Assembly (NCBI GenBank): GCA_937885645.1
Contig: CALABJ010000013.1
Location: 1 to 64,000, forward strand
DNA: 64,000 nt
Source: RGIG4097 sp937885645
GTDB taxonomy: Bacteria; Bacillota; Clostridia; Christensenellales; CAG-917
Reading direction: 5' to 3'
The translations under genes were made by a program, and so were the position numbers. Numbering within the stretch: the stretch's first letter is position 1; each line of letters begins with the position of its first letter. This document shows, in pieces, positions 6,305 through 14,430 of this stretch. Below the pieces are notes generated by a model. The model ran no database searches, was not told where the DNA came from, and was given only the letters and a program-made list of their open reading frames with translations.

Positions 6305-8310
6305 TGAAAACTAAAAGAACACTGACAAAGATTTGGACAGCGGCACTTATGTGCATGGCTGTCCTTTTGCTTTTTATCGGTGTTTTTAGGCCTACAGGTG
6401 TAGCGATAGCCGACTGGAAGGATGATTATGACACTTATCTTAATGCCCTTGCAGGGGGTGACGCCAAGGACTGGTATCTTGGTGAAGACTACCTCAACGT
6501 GGCAGGTGCAAAGAGCGTAATCGACGGCTTTTTAGCGGACGAAAACTTTGACAAGGAAAGTCTGAAAAAAGACCCCATCGTCATAGCCGTCATTGACAGC
6601 GGTATAGGCTTTGCCTATAAGGTGGAAGGCTCCTCAGGCATACCCCTTGACCCTTTGAGCGTCTATCAAGAGGGTGCAATCTACAAACTTCACTCGGTGT
6701 TTGACAACGTGCTTTTGACTGACGAAGAGGGCAACTATATCTACAAAAACGTAGCGGACACTGTCACCGTCAAAAAGAAGAATCTTCTTGGCAACTATGT
6801 TGCAACAGGGCAGGTGATTGAAGGCGTCACGGACAGCGGAAACATAGCGCTAGACCTTGTTGACAACACCTCAAACGACCACGGCACCCACTGCACAGGC
6901 ATAGTTGCAATGCTCATACACTTATTGGGCCTTGAAGACTACGTGAAGATTTTACCCATAAAAGCAAACACCGTCCTCAACTACAATGGCAGTGAATATC
7001 TTGCAGGCTATTCAAACTCAACCGCCGAGCCCTATATCACTGATGCAGTGAAATTTGCCTATGAAAACGGAGCGGATATCGTCAGCATGTCTATGTCTGC
7101 AAACGAAAACTCCAAGGAAGCATTCAACTTTGTTGAATATTCTGACAAAATGGTGTTTGTAGCCGCCGCCGGCAACACAGGAAAAATGGAAATGACTTAT
7201 CCCGCCGCCTACGAAGATGTGATTGGGGTGATGAACTATGACAAAGGCACCGCAGAAGGCCTTCCTCAACTGCACACAAAATCCACTTATGGCAGTTGGT
7301 TTGACGTGGCAGCCCCCGGCGTGTCAATCATATCCAGCATAAACGCAGGTGGCTATGGCAAACTGACAGGCACAAGTATGTCAACACCTATGGTAGCATT
7401 CGCTTCCGCCCTTGCTCAGTTTAGATATCGTGGCTACAACAACTACGGTGCCAACATAGAATTGACAACAAAGGTTGTCCGCACAATGCTTTCTCACGGC
7501 AACAGCAAGTCAACGTCAGGCGCCCTTACGACAAAAGTCCCCGCCCTTCGTCTTACGGACATTCTCACCTACAACTATTATGGAGACATCGCATTCATAG
7601 ATAAGATTATGGGCACGCCTGATGGGGTAGAAATCACTGCAGAGAGCAAGACTGAATACAAACTCGGTCAAAATGAAAAGATAACCTTAAAGGGCAATCC
7701 CACCCCCACAAACAGTCGCACCGATGATGAACTTGTTTGGTGGTATGAAATCGGCGGAGAAAGAGTTGAAATTGGCAAAGGTTGGACAATAGACTTTGAC
7801 GTGCCAAATGCCGTTGGTATGTATCAAGTGAAATGCGCCATAGTGAACGAAGACGGCGTAGAGTATGCAGTTTGCGACAAGCCTTTGACTTTCTCGGTGA
7901 TATACTTGGCCCCAAGCGACACCGAAATCAAGTATGTTGAAGAGGATGTTGAAAACAAAGTTTTCAAAGTGGGTGAAACCTATCAATTCACTTTGCCCAC
8001 AGAAAACCTCAATCCCAACTTGTCCTACACAATAGTGTGGTACGTCAACGGCGTGGAAGCAGGAGAGGGCAAAACCTTTGACTTCACCCCCGAAAAGGGC
8101 GGAGAATACGTCGTGACCGTATCCGTAAACGGTGAGATGCTAGAAAGCGGTGCAGTGGTCAACGTGGCGGAATCTTTGCCTGCATCAAGTTTGACACCCG
8201 GAATGATAGCCCTCATCGTCTGTGCAGCCACAGGAGGATCGGCGGTGATATTCATCATCATCTACGTCCTCATCAAGCACTTCTCGTCAGGGAAGTCCAC
8301 CGTTGCTTAA
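6304..8310 (+). CDS. Membrane-anchored subtilisin-like serine protease (S8)
   Basis: 668 residues starting at 6304, where ATG overlaps the previous stop by one base. Signal peptide (MCMAVLLLFIGVF) at residues 16-28. The peptidase S8 domain shows all catalytic motifs: Asp98 in IAVIDSGIG, His193 in NDHGTHCTGI, the oxyanion Asn291 in AAAGNTG and Ser358 in GTSMSTP. Two Ig/PKD-like beta domains follow (about 445-540 and 545-625), then a C-terminal membrane helix (IALIVCAATGGSAVIFIIIYVLI) with a short cytoplasmic tail. The enzyme should sit on the outer face of the cytoplasmic membrane and cleave extracellular or wall-associated proteins. The gene pair with the cytoplasmic alpha-CTD/WG protein is unusual. 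A terminator follows at 8344. Confidence 0.9.
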   Translation: MKTKRTLTKIWTAALMCMAVLLLFIGVFRPTGVAIADWKDDYDTYLNALAGGDAKDWYLGEDYLNVAGAKSVIDGFLADENFDKESLKKDPIVIAVIDSGIGFAYKVEGSSGIPLDPLSVYQEGAIYKLHSVFDNVLLTDEEGNYIYKNVADTVTVKKKNLLGNYVATGQVIEGVTDSGNIALDLVDNTSNDHGTHCTGIVAMLIHLLGLEDYVKILPIKANTVLNYNGSEYLAGYSNSTAEPYITDAVKFAYENGADIVSMSMSANENSKEAFNFVEYSDKMVFVAAAGNTGKMEMTYPAAYEDVIGVMNYDKGTAEGLPQLHTKSTYGSWFDVAAPGVSIISSINAGGYGKLTGTSMSTPMVAFASALAQFRYRGYNNYGANIELTTKVVRTMLSHGNSKSTSGALTTKVPALRLTDILTYNYYGDIAFIDKIMGTPDGVEITAESKTEYKLGQNEKITLKGNPTPTNSRTDDELVWWYEIGGERVEIGKGWTIDFDVPNAVGMYQVKCAIVNEDGVEYAVCDKPLTFSVIYLAPSDTEIKYVEEDVENKVFKVGETYQFTLPTENLNPNLSYTIVWYVNGVEAGEGKTFDFTPEKGGEYVVTVSVNGEMLESGAVVNVAESLPASSLTPGMIALIVCAATGGSAVIFIIIYVLIKHFSSGKSTVA

Positions 8311-8343
8311 CTCAAGAGCATAAATCAAAATATCAAAAAAAAG

Positions 8344-8370
8344 AGCCGTCAACTTGACGGCTTTAATTTT
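8344..8370 (+). terminator. Terminator after the subtilase operon
   Basis: 8-bp stem AGCCGTCA/TGACGGCT, 3-base loop, T-rich tail. The A-run on the left flank makes it usable from the other strand too. Confidence 0.8.
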
Positions 8371-8445
8371 GTTCAAAGAATATTCAAATATGATTTTATT
8401 TTTCTGTGTTGTAGACCAAAACCTGTAGGCCGATAATCTTCTACG

Positions 8446-8470
8446 AAAAAAAGGCTGTCATTTGACAGCC
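8446..8470 (-). terminator. Terminator of rpsT
   Basis: Minus strand GGCTGTC/GACAGCC stem with four-base loop, then a seven-T run. Confidence 0.85.
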
Positions 8471-8489
8471 CTTCTTGAGAAATGACTGA

Positions 8490-8759
8490 TTAGTTGTTTT
8501 TGATTTTGTCCAGTGAACGGCAGAGAGTTGCTTTCTTTCTTGCTGCGGTGTTCTTGTGATAGACGCCGTCAGAAGTTGCTGCATCGATGACTGCCATGGT
8601 TTCGGGAAGAAGTGCGCTTGCAAGAGCAACGTCGTTTGCTGCGATAGCATCGTTGAACTTCTTGACTGCGTTCTTAACACGTGATTTCTTCATTGTGTTT
8701 TCTTTGTTTTGTCTTGCTGAAACCTTGACTCTCTTTTTTGCTGACTTAATATTAGGCAT
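8490..8759 (-). CDS. rpsT: 30S ribosomal protein S20
   Basis: 89 residues beginning MPNIKSAKKRVKVS, the standard S20 N-terminus, with the Lys/Arg-rich three-helix-bundle composition that binds 16S rRNA helices 9 and 44. The start at 8759 follows an AGGAGA ribosome site (8765-8770); a longer in-frame reading upstream has no support. Monocistronic, with its own promoter (8803-8831) and terminator, and divergent from gpr. Confidence 0.95.
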   Translation of the reverse strand: MPNIKSAKKRVKVSARQNKENTMKKSRVKNAVKKFNDAIAANDVALASALLPETMAVIDAATSDGVYHKNTAARKKATLCRSLDKIKNN

Positions 8760-8802
8760 ATTTATCTCCTCATATTTGAATACTTCATTTGAAATCTTTG
8801 AA

Positions 8803-8831
8803 ATATTAGCACATATTGAAAAATCTTGCAA
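8803..8831 (-). promoter_or_regulatory. Promoter of rpsT
   Basis: Minus strand TTGCAA (8826-8831), 17-bp spacer, TAATAT (8803-8808). Confidence 0.6.
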
Positions 8832-8871
8832 CTGTTTTGAGTTAAATTTTGTTATTGCACAAAATAATTTC

Positions 8872-9720
8872 ATGGAAAAGGACTTTTTTTACAGTGATAT
8901 GGCCCTTGACAACCTTGAACGAGGTGGTTTTGAAAGCATAGCTCAACACAAGAAACTATCATACGGCATAGAGCAGATTGTTGTCAACTTAAAGGACAAA
9001 GTCCTTAGTGACAAAGTGGGCAAGCCACAAGGTGTGTACGTCACCTATGACGTTAGCGGAGCAACTGACGACAGATATGCGGATTATCTTGTCAGGATAT
9101 TGTCCTCAACAATCACCCAACTTGTAGGGGGGTTGGCAAGGGGGAGCATTGTCCTGTCAGTAGGGCTTGGCAACGGAGAGGTTTTGGCGGATTCGCTAGG
9201 TGAAATGACAATGCGGAAATTGAGGCCCACAAGGGTGGAATACTTGACTGACACCAAGTTCAAACTGTGCGCCCACTCACTAGGGGTGCAAGGCGCAACA
9301 GGGCTCAAATCCCACGAGGTGCTTAGTGCTCTAAACGACAAGGTGAAACCATCAGCCATCATCATAGTTGACACCCTTGCCACCTCAAACGTAGGGCGCA
9401 TAGGCACGTCATTTCAGTTATCCACCGCAGGCATAATTCCGGGGAGTGGAGTAGGGGGCGACAAACCCCGTATGGACAAGTGGGTTTTTGGTGTGCCAAC
9501 CCTGTCAATCGGCGTGCCCCTTGTCATGAATATGCAAGGTGTTTTGAAGGATTTTGTAAGTGATTTTTTTGAAGACAAAATCGACCAGTTCAAGTTCAGT
9601 TCAACCCTAGCGGAAAAGGGATTATCTCGCCTTGTGGTAGCTCCAAAAGAGGTGAAGATTTTTCTTGAAAACGCCTCAAATATTATTGCAGGTGCCCTCA
9701 ACCTTGCCTATTCAAAATAG
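8872..9720 (+). CDS. gpr: Germination protease GPR (aspartate-type peptidase A25)
   Basis: 282 residues. GPR degrades the small acid-soluble proteins that coat spore DNA during germination. Visible family signatures are GLGNGEVLADSLG, PSAIIIVDTLATSNVGRI, FQLSTAGIIPGSGVGG and the N-terminal SDMALDNLE, which aligns with the RTDLAxE site just after the propeptide. Usual family length is about 320-370, so this one is short, with a propeptide of only about 7 residues. The start at 8872 has no obvious Shine-Dalgarno. No clear sigma-A promoter precedes it, as expected for a forespore gene, but I could not identify a sigma-G site. It converges on murI with four bases between stops. Confidence 0.88.
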   Translation: MEKDFFYSDMALDNLERGGFESIAQHKKLSYGIEQIVVNLKDKVLSDKVGKPQGVYVTYDVSGATDDRYADYLVRILSSTITQLVGGLARGSIVLSVGLGNGEVLADSLGEMTMRKLRPTRVEYLTDTKFKLCAHSLGVQGATGLKSHEVLSALNDKVKPSAIIIVDTLATSNVGRIGTSFQLSTAGIIPGSGVGGDKPRMDKWVFGVPTLSIGVPLVMNMQGVLKDFVSDFFEDKIDQFKFSSTLAEKGLSRLVVAPKEVKIFLENASNIIAGALNLAYSK

Positions 9721-9724
9721 TTGG

Positions 9725-10456
9725 TTAGATGCCGTAAAATCTTGCGTTTTTGTCCAGCTGACCGAGTATCCAAGCATATTTGTCGTTTTCATCCATGCCA
9801 CTGAAATGGAAGGTTGTTTTGCCTTCACCACTTAGGTGTTTTGCGTGGGGCAAAATCTCATAAATGAGCCTAGTGTTTCCGTCAATTATTTCAGCATTTT
9901 TAAGATATTTTTTTACCAGTCTTTTCACGTAAACGTAGTGTGAGCAACCAAGTGAAACCCACTTGATTTCGTCACTGTTTTCAACTGCACTTTCAAGCAT
10001 ATTTTTCACGTATTCATCTATGAAATCAATGCGAATTTCCGCCCTAGATTTATATGACAATGAGCCCATAATTTCCACCATAGTTGCAAGGTCTTTCGTC
10101 CCTGCTGTCATATATCTTTTTTCTTTCAATTCAAGGGCTTTTTCAGTGGCAGGCGTTGACAAAACGAGTGTGTTTTCAGGGGGAGTGTCAAGGACAGGAG
10201 TCAGTAAAAAAGCCCCCTCAGGACGGACAACAGTCGAAGCAGTGTTGCAGGCAATCACTTGCAGGTCACTTATTTGTCTGAGCCTACCAACGCCCTCTTT
10301 CACTGCACGGAAAATTTCCTCTTTTGGCTTTGTGCCAAATGGGGAGTTGATGTTGTCTGCAAGATAGCAAAAGTCAAGATGAGGAAGTGCTCGTCTTAAT
10401 GCCGAAAGAGTGGTCAGCCCTCCTATACCGCTGTCGTAAACACCGATGACGCTCAT
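9725..10456 (-). CDS. murI: Glutamate racemase
   Basis: 243 residues. It interconverts L- and D-glutamate, supplying D-Glu for peptidoglycan. The motifs IGVYDSGIGGLT (Asp-Ser pair), ADNINSPFG, the first catalytic Cys in ACNTAS and the second in LGCSHY are all present, so it should be active. It is slightly shorter than the usual 260-270. The start at 10456 lacks a strong ribosome site. Convergent with gpr; no terminator fits in the four-base gap. Confidence 0.88.
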   Translation of the reverse strand: MSVIGVYDSGIGGLTTLSALRRALPHLDFCYLADNINSPFGTKPKEEIFRAVKEGVGRLRQISDLQVIACNTASTVVRPEGAFLLTPVLDTPPENTLVLSTPATEKALELKEKRYMTAGTKDLATMVEIMGSLSYKSRAEIRIDFIDEYVKNMLESAVENSDEIKWVSLGCSHYVYVKRLVKKYLKNAEIIDGNTRLIYEILPHAKHLSGEGKTTFHFSGMDENDKYAWILGQLDKNARFYGI

Positions 10457-10529
10457 ATTTCAAAATATGAAGGGAGAGAGAAAAATATCAAATTTTTTGA
10501 AAAAAGTGGTTGCGAGCCTATTTTTTTGC

Positions 10530-10558
10530 TTGTCAATTTTTGATATTTAGTATATCAT
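10530..10558 (+). promoter_or_regulatory. Promoter of the EF-G paralogue
   Basis: TTGTCA (10530-10535), 17-bp spacer, TATCAT (10553-10558). A GAGG site at 10578 precedes the ATG at 10589. Confidence 0.6.
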
Positions 10559-10588
10559 ATTTGAGAATTAACTTATTGAGGTAAAGTA

Positions 10589-12652
10589 ATGAAAACTTTC
10601 GCAACAGATTTTATCCGCAACATTGCTCTCATCGGTCACTCCGGTGAAGGCAAAACTTCTCTTGCTGAAGCACTCTTGTTCGCAACAAAAACAGTAGATC
10701 GTCTTGGCAAAGTTGATGATGGCAACTCCACAATGGACTTTGATGACGAAGAAATCAAGCGCAAGATATCAATCAGCATGGGCCTTGCATACGCAATCCA
10801 TCGTGATCACAAGATCAACGTTCTCGACGTCCCCGGCTTCTTCGACTTTGAAGGCGAAATGGTTGCAGCACTCCACGCAGCAGACAGCGCAGTGGTTGTG
10901 ACATCAGCCAGTGGCTCACTTACAGTCGGCACAGAAAAGGCACTTGAAATGTGCTTTGAAAAGGAAGTCCCCGCACTTATCTTTGTCAACGCAGTCAACA
11001 AAGAAAACAGTGATTTCTTCGGCACAGTCGATGCAATCACCGCAAAGTTCAACAAAGTTATCCCCATCGAACTCCCCATCATCGAAGGTGGCAAGATGGT
11101 CGGCTCAGTTGACGTTTTCTCAGGCGCAGGCAAGGACCTCAACGGCAAAGCAAAAGACGTCCCCGCAGATTTGGCATCAAAGGCAAGCGCATATAGAGAT
11201 CAACTCATGGAAATGGTGGCAGAAACAGACGAAGACCTTATGATGAAGTTCTTTGAAGGTGAAGAATTCACCCAAGACGAAATCCAAAAGGGCATCCACA
11301 CTGCAATCGCAACCGATTCCTTCATCCCCTTGATGGCAGGCAACGCAACCACATCAACTGGTGTTGCAAGCCTTCTCGACATCATCGTGGACTATCTCCC
11401 CAGCCCCGCAGCAGCACGTCGTCCTCACGCAACAGTGAACGGAGCAGACACTCAAGTTGCATGCGATGCATCAGCACCTTTCAGCGCACAAGTGTTCAAG
11501 TCAATCGTTGACCCCTATGTTGGCAAACTTCTCATCTTCAAGGTTATGAGCGGAAAGCTTACAAGTGGTGACGCAATGTACAACAACACAGCAGAAAAGC
11601 CCGAAAAGGCAGGCGCACTCTACGTCCTCAAAGGCAAGAAGCAAGAAGGCGTTGACGAACTCGTCGCAGGCGACATCGGCGCACTTGCAAAACTTGTTTA
11701 CACCAACACCAACGACACCCTTTCAGCACCTGACTACAAGCTCAACTATTCAAAGATTGAATTCCCTCAACCCGTCATCTCATACGCAGTCAGCGCAAAC
11801 AAGGATGAAGAAAAGGCAATCCAAGGTCTCATCAAGATGCAAGACGAAGACGCAACCTTCAAGGTTGAAAAGAACGTTGTCACAGGCGACGTCCTCATCA
11901 GCGGTCTCGGCGAAGCACAACTTGACATTATGTGCAAGCGCGTCAAGAACAAGCTCGGCATCGACATCAGCTGGCAAGAACCCAGAGTTGCATATAAGGA
12001 AACCATCCGCAAAGAAGCATCAGCAGAAGGCAAACACAAGAAGCAATCAGGTGGCGCAGGTCAATTTGGTGACGTTTGGATCAAGTTTGAACCCGGTGCA
12101 GCAGACGGCGAATTTGAATTTGTTGACGCAGTTGTCGGTGGCGCAGTTCCCAGACAATTCATCCCCGCAGTTGAAAAGGGTCTCCGCGAAGCAATCAAGG
12201 AAGGCGTCCTTGCAGGTTATCCCATGGTCAACCTCAAAGCAACCCTTTACGATGGCAAATATCACCCCGTTGACAGCAAGGAAATCGCATTCGTCATCGC
12301 AGCAAAACTCTCCTACGATGAAGCATGTGCAAAGGCATCACCTTGCTTCCTTGAACCTATCATGACCGCAAAGATCACCGTCCCCAGCGACTATCTTGGT
12401 GACATCCTCGGCGACATGAACAAGCGTAGAGGCCGTATCCTCTTCACAGACGCAGAAGGCTCAAAGCAAGTCATCACCGCAGAAGTTCCTCAAGCAGAAA
12501 TGTTCCGCTATGCAACCGACCTTCGTTCAATGACACAAGGCAGAGGCAGATTCACAATGGAACTTGCAAGATATGAAGAAGTTCCCGGCTCAGCCAACGC
12601 AAAGATCATCGAAGACGCAAAGAAGCGCAAGGAAGAAGCTGCAAAGAAATAA
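10589..12652 (+). CDS. Elongation factor G paralogue (translational GTPase)
   Basis: 687 residues with the EF-G domain order: GTPase domain, beta-barrel domain II, and domains III-V including the conserved domain IV stretch YKETIRKEASAEGKHKKQSGG and QFIPAVEKGLREA. The GTPase motifs depart from canonical EF-G: G1 is GHSGEGKTSL instead of GHVDHGKTTL, G3 is DVPGF and G4 is NAVNKEN. Clostridia usually carry such a second EF-G-like protein besides the fusA of the str operon. This looks like that paralogue, so a role in translocation, recycling or stress is possible but unproven. Single gene with its own promoter and terminator. Confidence 0.82.
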   Translation: MKTFATDFIRNIALIGHSGEGKTSLAEALLFATKTVDRLGKVDDGNSTMDFDDEEIKRKISISMGLAYAIHRDHKINVLDVPGFFDFEGEMVAALHAADSAVVVTSASGSLTVGTEKALEMCFEKEVPALIFVNAVNKENSDFFGTVDAITAKFNKVIPIELPIIEGGKMVGSVDVFSGAGKDLNGKAKDVPADLASKASAYRDQLMEMVAETDEDLMMKFFEGEEFTQDEIQKGIHTAIATDSFIPLMAGNATTSTGVASLLDIIVDYLPSPAAARRPHATVNGADTQVACDASAPFSAQVFKSIVDPYVGKLLIFKVMSGKLTSGDAMYNNTAEKPEKAGALYVLKGKKQEGVDELVAGDIGALAKLVYTNTNDTLSAPDYKLNYSKIEFPQPVISYAVSANKDEEKAIQGLIKMQDEDATFKVEKNVVTGDVLISGLGEAQLDIMCKRVKNKLGIDISWQEPRVAYKETIRKEASAEGKHKKQSGGAGQFGDVWIKFEPGAADGEFEFVDAVVGGAVPRQFIPAVEKGLREAIKEGVLAGYPMVNLKATLYDGKYHPVDSKEIAFVIAAKLSYDEACAKASPCFLEPIMTAKITVPSDYLGDILGDMNKRRGRILFTDAEGSKQVITAEVPQAEMFRYATDLRSMTQGRGRFTMELARYEEVPGSANAKIIEDAKKRKEEAAKK

Positions 12653-12670
12653 CATTACTTCAAATAAGAA

Positions 12671-12697
12671 AACCCGCTCGTTTGAGCGGTTTTTTTA
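12671..12697 (+). terminator. Terminator of the EF-G paralogue gene
   Basis: CCGCTC-GTTT-GAGCGG stem-loop followed by a T-run. Confidence 0.85.
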
Positions 12698-12971
12698 TTG
12701 CTTTGCAGTTATATTTCTTGCAAGCAAGAAGTTATATTGCCTTCGGCAGTTATATTGCTTTGCAATGAATTGCCTTCGGCATGAATTGACACAAGTGTCA
12801 TGAATTGGCTTCGCCATGATTTGCACTTTCGTGCATTATGGTGAGAGTGGATATATTTTCAACCTCAACTCACCGCAGGTGAATATCACGTCCGTAGGAC
12901 ATATAACTCACGAAGTGAATATAACTGTGGCTATGCCACAATATCACTTGTCTTGCATCGCAAGACAAATA
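12698..12971. repeat. Large micro-hairpin array, two oppositely oriented halves
   Basis: About eleven short perfect palindromes with 2-5 base loops, for example TTCTTG-CAAG-CAAGAA, TGCC-TTC-GGCA, TTGC-TTT-GCAA, TGACAC-AA-GTGTCA, TGGC-TTC-GCCA, GTCC-GTA-GGAC, TGTGGC-TAT-GCCACA and TTGTCTTGC-AT-CGCAAGACAA. In the left half the spacer is GTTATAT (12708, 12731, 12749), then TGAAT. In the right half it is ATATCAC and ATATAAC. GTTATAT is the reverse complement of ATATAAC, so the halves face away from a hairpin-poor centre at about 12840-12870. Confidence 0.8.
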
Positions 12972-12973
12972 AA

Positions 12974-12998
12974 AAAAAGAGCCTGAGGCTCTTTTTTC
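12974..12998 (-). terminator. Terminator of SRP RNA (bidirectional)
   Basis: AGAGCC-TGA-GGCTCT hairpin flanked by an A-run and a T-run, so it works on either strand. On the minus strand it directly follows the SRP RNA 3' end. Confidence 0.8.
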
Positions 12999-13002
12999 TT
13001 TC

Positions 13003-13274
13003 AAAAACACTGTGCACCGACTCCGACAATACATACCGAAGTGGAAACCAAGTAGGTGACTCCTTCAAAGCTTCCCGATGGCACACGCTGAAATCCGCTT
13101 AGTGCTGCTGCGGTCAGGCTCTGACACGGTTCACGACACAACGTTGCACCGGACCTTGCTATCAACATTCCTTGCTTGGTGCGACCAACCATACATAAGG
13201 CCTCGGTCGGCGTTCGACACTGCTATGGCGGGTTGCAGTTTACAGGGCACCGCCAACTCCCCGTCTAGCACAGC
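13003..13274 (-). ncRNA. ffs: Signal recognition particle RNA, large (Alu-containing) type
   Basis: About 270 nt on the minus strand. The 5' part reads GTGCTAGACGGGGAGTTGGC followed by GGTGCCCTGTAA, the Alu-domain start conserved in Bacillus and Clostridium SRP RNA. The 3' half contains the S-domain segment with GCAGCAGCACTAAGCGG. The ends (CTGTGC and GCACAG) pair. It is the scaffold for Ffh (32047-33375) in co-translational protein targeting to FtsY at the membrane. It has its own promoter (13281-13309) and terminator. The end points are approximate. Confidence 0.9.
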
Positions 13275-13280
13275 GAAAGC

Positions 13281-13309
13281 ATTATATCATCTAACTGAAA
13301 ATTTTGCAA
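13281..13309 (-). promoter_or_regulatory. Promoter of SRP RNA
   Basis: Minus strand TTGCAA (13304-13309), 17-bp spacer, TATAAT (13281-13286). Predicted initiation is at about 13274. Confidence 0.75.
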
Positions 13310-13326
13310 CAAAAATTCGCAGGCTA

Positions 13327-13355
13327 TTGATTTAGGTGTTTTTGTGTGCTAAAAT
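13327..13355 (+). promoter_or_regulatory. Promoter of the pyridoxine-kinase-like gene
   Basis: TTGATT (13327-13332), 17-bp spacer, TAAAAT (13350-13355). Confidence 0.6.
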
Positions 13356-13393
13356 TACTTTAATATTTATGCGCGTAGGCGCACGAGGTGTAT

Positions 13394-14215
13394 ATGAAAC
13401 ACACAAGGATCCTCACCATCCAAGATTATTCATCAATCGGACGCTGTTCACTGACGGCAGCACTGCCCATTTTGTCTGCTTGCGGACAAGAGCCTGTAGG
13501 TCTTCCCACAGCGCTCCTTAGCACGCAAACCGCAGGGATAACTGGCTTCACTTTCAACGATTTGTATACAAATATGTTGCCCAGTTATCATCACTGGACA
13601 GGGCTCAACATCAAGTTTGACTGTCTCTACACGGGCTTTATAGGCACAATGGAAACGGTTGAAGCCACAATGGAGATTGCAAAGGGCCTGAAAGAGAAGG
13701 GCACACTCATTGCAATAGACCCTGCCTGCGCAGAGCACGGCAAACTGTACAGCATTTTTGATGAAGCCTACAAGGAGAAGATTTTTGAACTCTCAAAGAT
13801 GGCAGACATCGTCATGCCCAACTTCACCGAAGGCAAGATGCTTGCTGGTCTTGATATGGAGCTGGAGCCCACCCCTGAAAACGCACGTATGATACTGAAT
13901 ATTCTCCGTCACAACGGCTACAAAAAGGTGCTTCTCAGCGGCATTATTGACGATGACAAACAAGGCACAGCCACCCTCAACGGAGGCAAGATAGCCTTCC
14001 AATACAACACCCACTTCAACGAGTATATCCACGGCGCAGGGGACTGCCTGTCCTCAGCCTTCATCGGCAAACTTATGAGCGGATGTTCATTTGAAGACGC
14101 AGCCCAAAAGGCAGTTGATTTCTGCCACGACCTCATAGCAATTTCACTGAAACAAAAGGTAGATTTGCGCTTCGGTCTTCTCATTGAAAGAGCCCTGCCT
14201 CTCCTTATGAAATAA
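13394..14215 (+). CDS. Pyridoxal/pyridoxamine kinase-like protein (ribokinase fold)
   Basis: 273 residues. Start at 13394 (ATG AAA) because GAGG at 13385-13388 lies just upstream; a GTG two codons earlier overlaps that site. The opening ILTIQDYSSIGRCSLTAALPIL, the substrate-loop region LLSTQTAGITGF, DIVMPNFTEGKMLAG and the anion-hole GAGDCLSSAFIG (catalytic Asp) match PdxK/PdxY/ThiD-type kinases that phosphorylate vitamin B6 forms. Separation from hydroxymethylpyrimidine kinases is not certain from motifs alone. Monocistronic, with promoter and terminator. Confidence 0.8.
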   Translation: MKHTRILTIQDYSSIGRCSLTAALPILSACGQEPVGLPTALLSTQTAGITGFTFNDLYTNMLPSYHHWTGLNIKFDCLYTGFIGTMETVEATMEIAKGLKEKGTLIAIDPACAEHGKLYSIFDEAYKEKIFELSKMADIVMPNFTEGKMLAGLDMELEPTPENARMILNILRHNGYKKVLLSGIIDDDKQGTATLNGGKIAFQYNTHFNEYIHGAGDCLSSAFIGKLMSGCSFEDAAQKAVDFCHDLIAISLKQKVDLRFGLLIERALPLLMK

Positions 14216-14231
14216 GCATTCTAACCCACTC

Positions 14232-14259
14232 AATCCGCCCAAACGGGCGGATTTTTTAT
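14232..14259 (+). terminator. Terminator after the pyridoxine-kinase-like gene
   Basis: Nine-bp stem AATCCGCCC/GGGCGGATT with AAAC loop and T-run. Confidence 0.9.
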
Positions 14260-14357
14260 TTGCAAAAATTTGCAAATTTTTGCAAGAAATTATATAAAAA
14301 TTTTATTATCTTTTGCACCAAAGGTGCAAGGATATTTTTCTTTCAACTTTCAAACAG

Positions 14358-14386
14358 TTGATTTATTTTTATTCTTAATATATAAT
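14358..14386 (+). promoter_or_regulatory. Promoter of ileS
   Basis: TTGATT (14358-14363), 17-bp spacer, perfect TATAAT (14381-14386). Confidence 0.75.
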
Positions 14387-14405
14387 TTTTGTACTTATTA
14401 TTTAC

Positions 14406-14417
14406 GCACGTACGTGC
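14406..14417 (+). promoter_or_regulatory. 12-bp perfect palindrome in the ileS leader
   Basis: GCACGTACGTGC lies between the predicted start of transcription and the AGAGG ribosome site (14421-14425). Its position suits an operator or a small leader hairpin that hides the ribosome site. No T-box features (specifier loop, TGGNACC bulge, terminator) are seen in the 210 bp upstream. Confidence 0.35.
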
Positions 14418-14430
14418 AAAAGAGGCAGTT

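Larger units (their letters stand above)
12653..13002. other. Gene-free block between EF-G paralogue and SRP RNA
   Basis: 350 bp that hold the EF-G terminator (12671-12697), a micro-hairpin array (12698-12971) and the SRP RNA terminator (12974-12998). No coding sequence is supported. Confidence 0.8.

Noticed and set aside
11565..12365. A 266-codon plus-strand frame inside the EF-G paralogue
   Set aside because: Ser/Thr/Gln-rich composition without domains; it is the shifted frame of a strong coding gene biased in codon use.
12698..12971. CRISPR array
   Set aside because: The constant parts are only 5-7 bases and the variable parts are palindromes; there are no cas genes.
13078..13335. An 85-codon frame across the SRP RNA gene
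   Set aside because: The sequence is fully explained by ffs on the other strand.
14232..14430. A T-box riboswitch before ileS
   Set aside because: No specifier stem, TGGNACC bulge or terminator/antiterminator pair was found between the previous gene's terminator and ileS.
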